A stretch of 34,957 bases of DNA from Clostridia bacterium (GTDB lineage: Bacteria; Bacillota; Clostridia; Oscillospirales; Acutalibacteraceae): positions 1-34,957 of the forward strand of contig JAFQVY010000012.1 in assembly GCA_017407755.1 (NCBI GenBank), read 5' to 3'. The notes under the pieces were generated by a model. That model made no database searches, had not been told where the DNA came from, and saw only the letters and a program-made list of their open reading frames with translations. Position numbers and translations under genes: made by a program. Position 1 is the first letter of the stretch. Every line of letters starts with the position of its first letter. Shown here piece by piece: positions 33,324 through 34,957 of the stretch.

Positions 33324-34159
33324 TAATATAAAATTTTCATAAAAGCCGCCATTGTGCCGCGATTGCCTGCGGTGGCTCTGTGCGACCACAGAAGCTCTGA
33401 ATTACATTTGGTGCAAAGGTCTGAAACAACGATATTCTCTTCCTTTACACCTGCGCTTTTAAGCAAAAGCTTGTTGGTAAGTGCAAGGTCTGCCAGATAT
33501 TTGCCGCCGCTTAGTTTTTCTAAAACGGCAGTTGTGTCGATTTCGCCAAGTGCCATAAATTGCTGTGCACAGGTTTCGTCGATTTCATAGCAGCATTTGC
33601 CGATTACAGGGCCAATGGCACAAACTAAATCCTCAGCCTTTGTGCCGAAGTGCTCATTCATTGCTTTTACTGTGTTTACTGCAATTTTGCTGACGGTGCC
33701 GCGCCAGCCTGCATGGGCAAGACCGATAGCGTGGGTTTTGATGTCCACAAAAAACAGCGGAGTACAGTCGGCATAATATGTAACCAAGGTGACATCTTTG
33801 TCGTTGGTAATCAAGGCATCGGCAGAGGAAAAGACTCTTTCTTTTAAAATGCCGTGTCCCCTGTCTGCTTTGGTTACTTTCTGAACCTTTGCTTCGTGAA
33901 TCTGGACAGAGCCGCATAAGCTTTCAAACTCAAAGCCTGCAGAGTCACACATAAGCTTATAATTTTCAAGCACCGTTTCCCTGTCGTCTCCTCTGCCAAA
34001 GGCAAGGTTCATGCTTTCGCAAACGCCCTGTGAAACTCCTCCCAAACGGGTTGAAAAAGCGTGGCGGATAAAGGGAATATCATTTAAAGCGTTATAGGTT
34101 AAATAAGGGGTGCTATCCCCTTTCAGGGTCATATTTTCAGAATTTACGGAAATATTCAT
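33323..34159 (-). CDS. pgeF: Peptidoglycan editing factor PgeF (laccase domain, YfiH/YlmD)
   Basis: PgeF removes L-Ser wrongly built into peptidoglycan precursors; older annotation calls it polyphenol oxidase. The 278-residue length is normal. Seen: FSTRLGGVSQGVCESMNLAFGRGDD, VQIHEAKVQKVTKADRGHG, the metal-binding VTYYADCTPLFFVD and IGLAHAGWRGTVSKIAV, IGPVIGKCCYEIDE, and the C-terminal DLCTKCNSELLWSHRATAGNRGTMAAFM. GAGGTG precedes ATG 34159. Convergent with the pseudouridine synthase gene and divergent from the small Cys-rich gene. Confidence 0.94.
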   Translation of the reverse strand: MNISVNSENMTLKGDSTPYLTYNALNDIPFIRHAFSTRLGGVSQGVCESMNLAFGRGDDRETVLENYKLMCDSAGFEFESLCGSVQIHEAKVQKVTKADRGHGILKERVFSSADALITNDKDVTLVTYYADCTPLFFVDIKTHAIGLAHAGWRGTVSKIAVNTVKAMNEHFGTKAEDLVCAIGPVIGKCCYEIDETCAQQFMALGEIDTTAVLEKLSGGKYLADLALTNKLLLKSAGVKEENIVVSDLCTKCNSELLWSHRATAGNRGTMAAFMKILY

Positions 34160-34176
34160 TATTTCACCTCAAAACT

Positions 34177-34228
34177 ATTTTACAACAGTACAAAACAACT
34201 TGCAAGTAAGGAATATATGTGATATTAT
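34177..34228. promoter_or_regulatory. Divergent promoters sharing one -35 hexamer
   Basis: The self-complementary hexamer TTGCAA at 34200-34205 serves both strands. Leftwards, 17 bp and TAAAAT (34182-34177) lead to pgeF. Rightwards, 17 bp and TATTAT (34223-34228) lead to the small gene at 34265. A TATAAT at 34226-34231 overlaps the latter with a 20-bp spacer. Confidence 0.55.
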
Positions 34229-34264
34229 AATTATACTATATTTTTTGAATTAAGGTGTCTTAAA

Positions 34265-34477
34265 ATGGCAAAATTAAAAATACTTTTCGGTGAAAATATT
34301 ATACCCAACTGCGACTACTGCCAGCACTGTGTGGTAGAAAGCGGCACAAACTTCTGCAAAGTAAAAAAGAGCATTAACGCTAAGGGCAAATGCTCAAAAT
34401 TCACTTATAACCCTACAATGCGAAAGGTTACCCTTAAAGCCTTAGGCGACTATAGTATGGAAGATTTTTCACTTTAA
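34265..34477 (+). CDS. Small cysteine-rich protein of unknown function
   Basis: 70 residues with five cysteines in the first half (NCDYCQHCVVESGTNFC, then GKCSKF), likely a small zinc-binding fold, and a short C-terminal part (TLKALGDYSMEDFSL). No membrane segment or signal peptide. No named family recognised. It has its own promoter, shared in part with pgeF, and a terminator 28 bp after its stop. Confidence 0.75.
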   Translation: MAKLKILFGENIIPNCDYCQHCVVESGTNFCKVKKSINAKGKCSKFTYNPTMRKVTLKALGDYSMEDFSL

Positions 34478-34504
34478 TAATTTTCAAAAGAAAAACCGCT
34501 CATA

Positions 34505-34540
34505 GGGGTTGTATCCGTAAGGACACAACCCCAGTTTTAT
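34505..34540 (+). terminator. Terminator of the small Cys-rich gene
   Basis: GGGGTTGT-A-TCC pairs with GGA-C-ACAACCCC (11 bp with one mismatch, loop GTAA), followed by AGTTTTATT. Confidence 0.8.
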
Positions 34541-34550
34541 TCGTCTTTGG

Positions 34551-34664
34551 CGAGTTATATTCTTCGCAGTTATATTCGCTACCGCCGAGTGATATTGCCT
34601 ACGGCAGTTTAGGGCGAATATAACATCACTGTGAGACCTGTCTCACAATATCACTATATAAAAT
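34551..34664. repeat. Palindromic intergenic repeat element (MITE-like)
   Basis: Two direct copies of AGTTATATTC (34553-34562, 34568-34577) are followed by interleaved inverted pairs: GTTATATTCGC (34569-34579) with GCGAATATAAC (34614-34624), and GTGATATTG (34589-34597) with CAATATCAC (34646-34654). The dyad GTGAGAC-CT-GTCTCAC lies at 34631-34646. There is no open reading frame. The style resembles non-coding palindromic repeats spread in some clostridial genomes, but only one copy is in this window, so mobility is unproven. Confidence 0.55.
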
Positions 34665-34670
34665 ATTTTT

Positions 34671-34783
34671 TGAGATAGTAAAACGGATGTGCAGAAATTC
34701 TACACATCCGTTTAATATTTGTCTCATACCGTTACAAGCAGGGAAAATGTACGGCACATTTTCCACTTGTTAGGAGAACCTAA
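34671..34783. repeat. Three consecutive hairpins between the repeat element and the PAP2 gene
   Basis: Hairpin 1: AAACGGATGTG (34681-34691) with CACATCCGTTT (34703-34713), enclosed by TGAGA (34671) and TCTCA (34722). Hairpin 2: GGAAAATGT (34742-34750) with ACATTTTCC (34756-34764), enclosed by ACAAG and CTTGT. Hairpin 3: TTAGG-AGAA-CCTAA (34770-34783). One of them probably ends the PAP2 transcript on the minus strand, although its T tract is weak. A small structured RNA is also possible. Confidence 0.45.
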
Positions 34784-34826
34784 AACCCTTTTCTAAACAA
34801 ATATCATCTATTCGATAAATTGGAAT

Positions 34827-34957
34827 TTATTTAACTTCCAAACCGATAATAGCACGATGCATAAGCACAAGCCCTGTACTGAACAAAGCACCGCCGATAA
34901 TATCGGTAAACCAATGTACACCCGAAACAAGTCTTCCAATTACCATAAATACGATAA
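34827..34957 (-). CDS. PAP2 family phosphatase, C-terminal end (5' part beyond the window)
   Basis: Only the last 42 codons are inside the window; the frame is open to the right edge. The translated end reads GRLVSGVHWFTDIIGG followed by a hydrophobic segment (ALFSTGLVLMH) and a stop at 34829-34827. This matches the third PAP2 phosphatase motif (S-x-x-H-x-x-x-D), with the catalytic histidine and aspartate. Such enzymes dephosphorylate lipid phosphates, often undecaprenyl pyrophosphate. The exact substrate cannot be told. Confidence 0.85.
   Translation of the reverse strand, partial: IVFMVIGRLVSGVHWFTDIIGGALFSTGLVLMHRAIIGLEVK

Noticed and set aside
34631-34646. GTGAGAC-CT-GTCTCAC as a transcription terminator
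   Set aside because: A two-base loop cannot form and no T run follows directly; treated as part of the palindromic element.
34505-34783. CRISPR array
   Set aside because: The repeats are interleaved palindromes of differing sequence, with no regular repeat-spacer pattern and no cas genes.

Overview
The window looks like chromosomal DNA from an anaerobic, spore-forming Firmicute of class Clostridia, most likely Oscillospirales/Ruminococcaceae. Three things point there. There is a dipicolinate synthase pair (dpaA-dpaB), which is needed for endospores. There is a secreted dockerin protein with two CBM26-type starch-binding modules, a combination known from the Ruminococcus bromii amylosome. The SRP RNA-dnaX-ybaB-recR order is the usual Firmicute one. 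The species assignment is inference. Apart from the last ~0.5 kb the region is an ordinary core chromosome: no transposase, phage gene, CRISPR array or defence cassette was seen.

Layout. 1-4000 (minus strand): a chain reading right to left as SRP RNA, dnaX, ybaB, recR, smpB and ssrA (tmRNA). It couples DNA replication/repair with ribosome rescue; the tmRNA has its own promoter just after smpB. 4020-6599 (plus): a tight three-gene operon, a two-subunit class I fumarase followed by malic enzyme, giving fumarate to malate to pyruvate. 6650-12550: single genes with clear terminators: purC, a GNAT acetyltransferase, a duplicated-domain lipoprotein, an M32 carboxypeptidase, and pgi with a small P-loop protein. 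12675-15600 (minus): zinc-ribbon membrane protein, ispD, ispF, D-Ala-D-Ala carboxypeptidase; a 14-bp hairpin covers the ribosome binding site of the last gene. 15699-17437 (minus): dpaA-dpaB behind a sigma-K-like -10 box, and a DUF1540 cysteine-rich peptide. 17552-21893 (plus): small membrane protein, recD2, comF and an MreB-family actin homologue. 21937-24970: a membrane-anchored extracellular protein and phosphoglucomutase, divergently transcribed.

25006-32160 (minus) is the surface-related part: an MBOAT acyltransferase plus DHHW partner (probable O-acetylation of a surface polymer); an ECF sigma factor, an anti-sigma-like membrane protein and a lipoprotein in one operon; and the 985-residue starch-binding dockerin protein, which has no visible catalytic domain. 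32353-34477 holds an RluD-family pseudouridine synthase, pgeF and a small Cys-rich protein. The last two are divergent and appear to share one self-complementary -35 hexamer.

34478-34826 has no gene. It holds a terminator, a palindromic repeat element resembling a MITE, and three further hairpins, before the 3' end of a PAP2-family phosphatase that runs off the window.

I see no clear new biological system. The best second-look items are the RBS-sequestering hairpin before the D,D-carboxypeptidase, the shared -35 divergent promoter, the non-catalytic starch-binding dockerin protein, the ECF-lipoprotein operon, and the palindromic element at the right end. Many start codons were moved inward from the longest open frame on ribosome-binding-site evidence.
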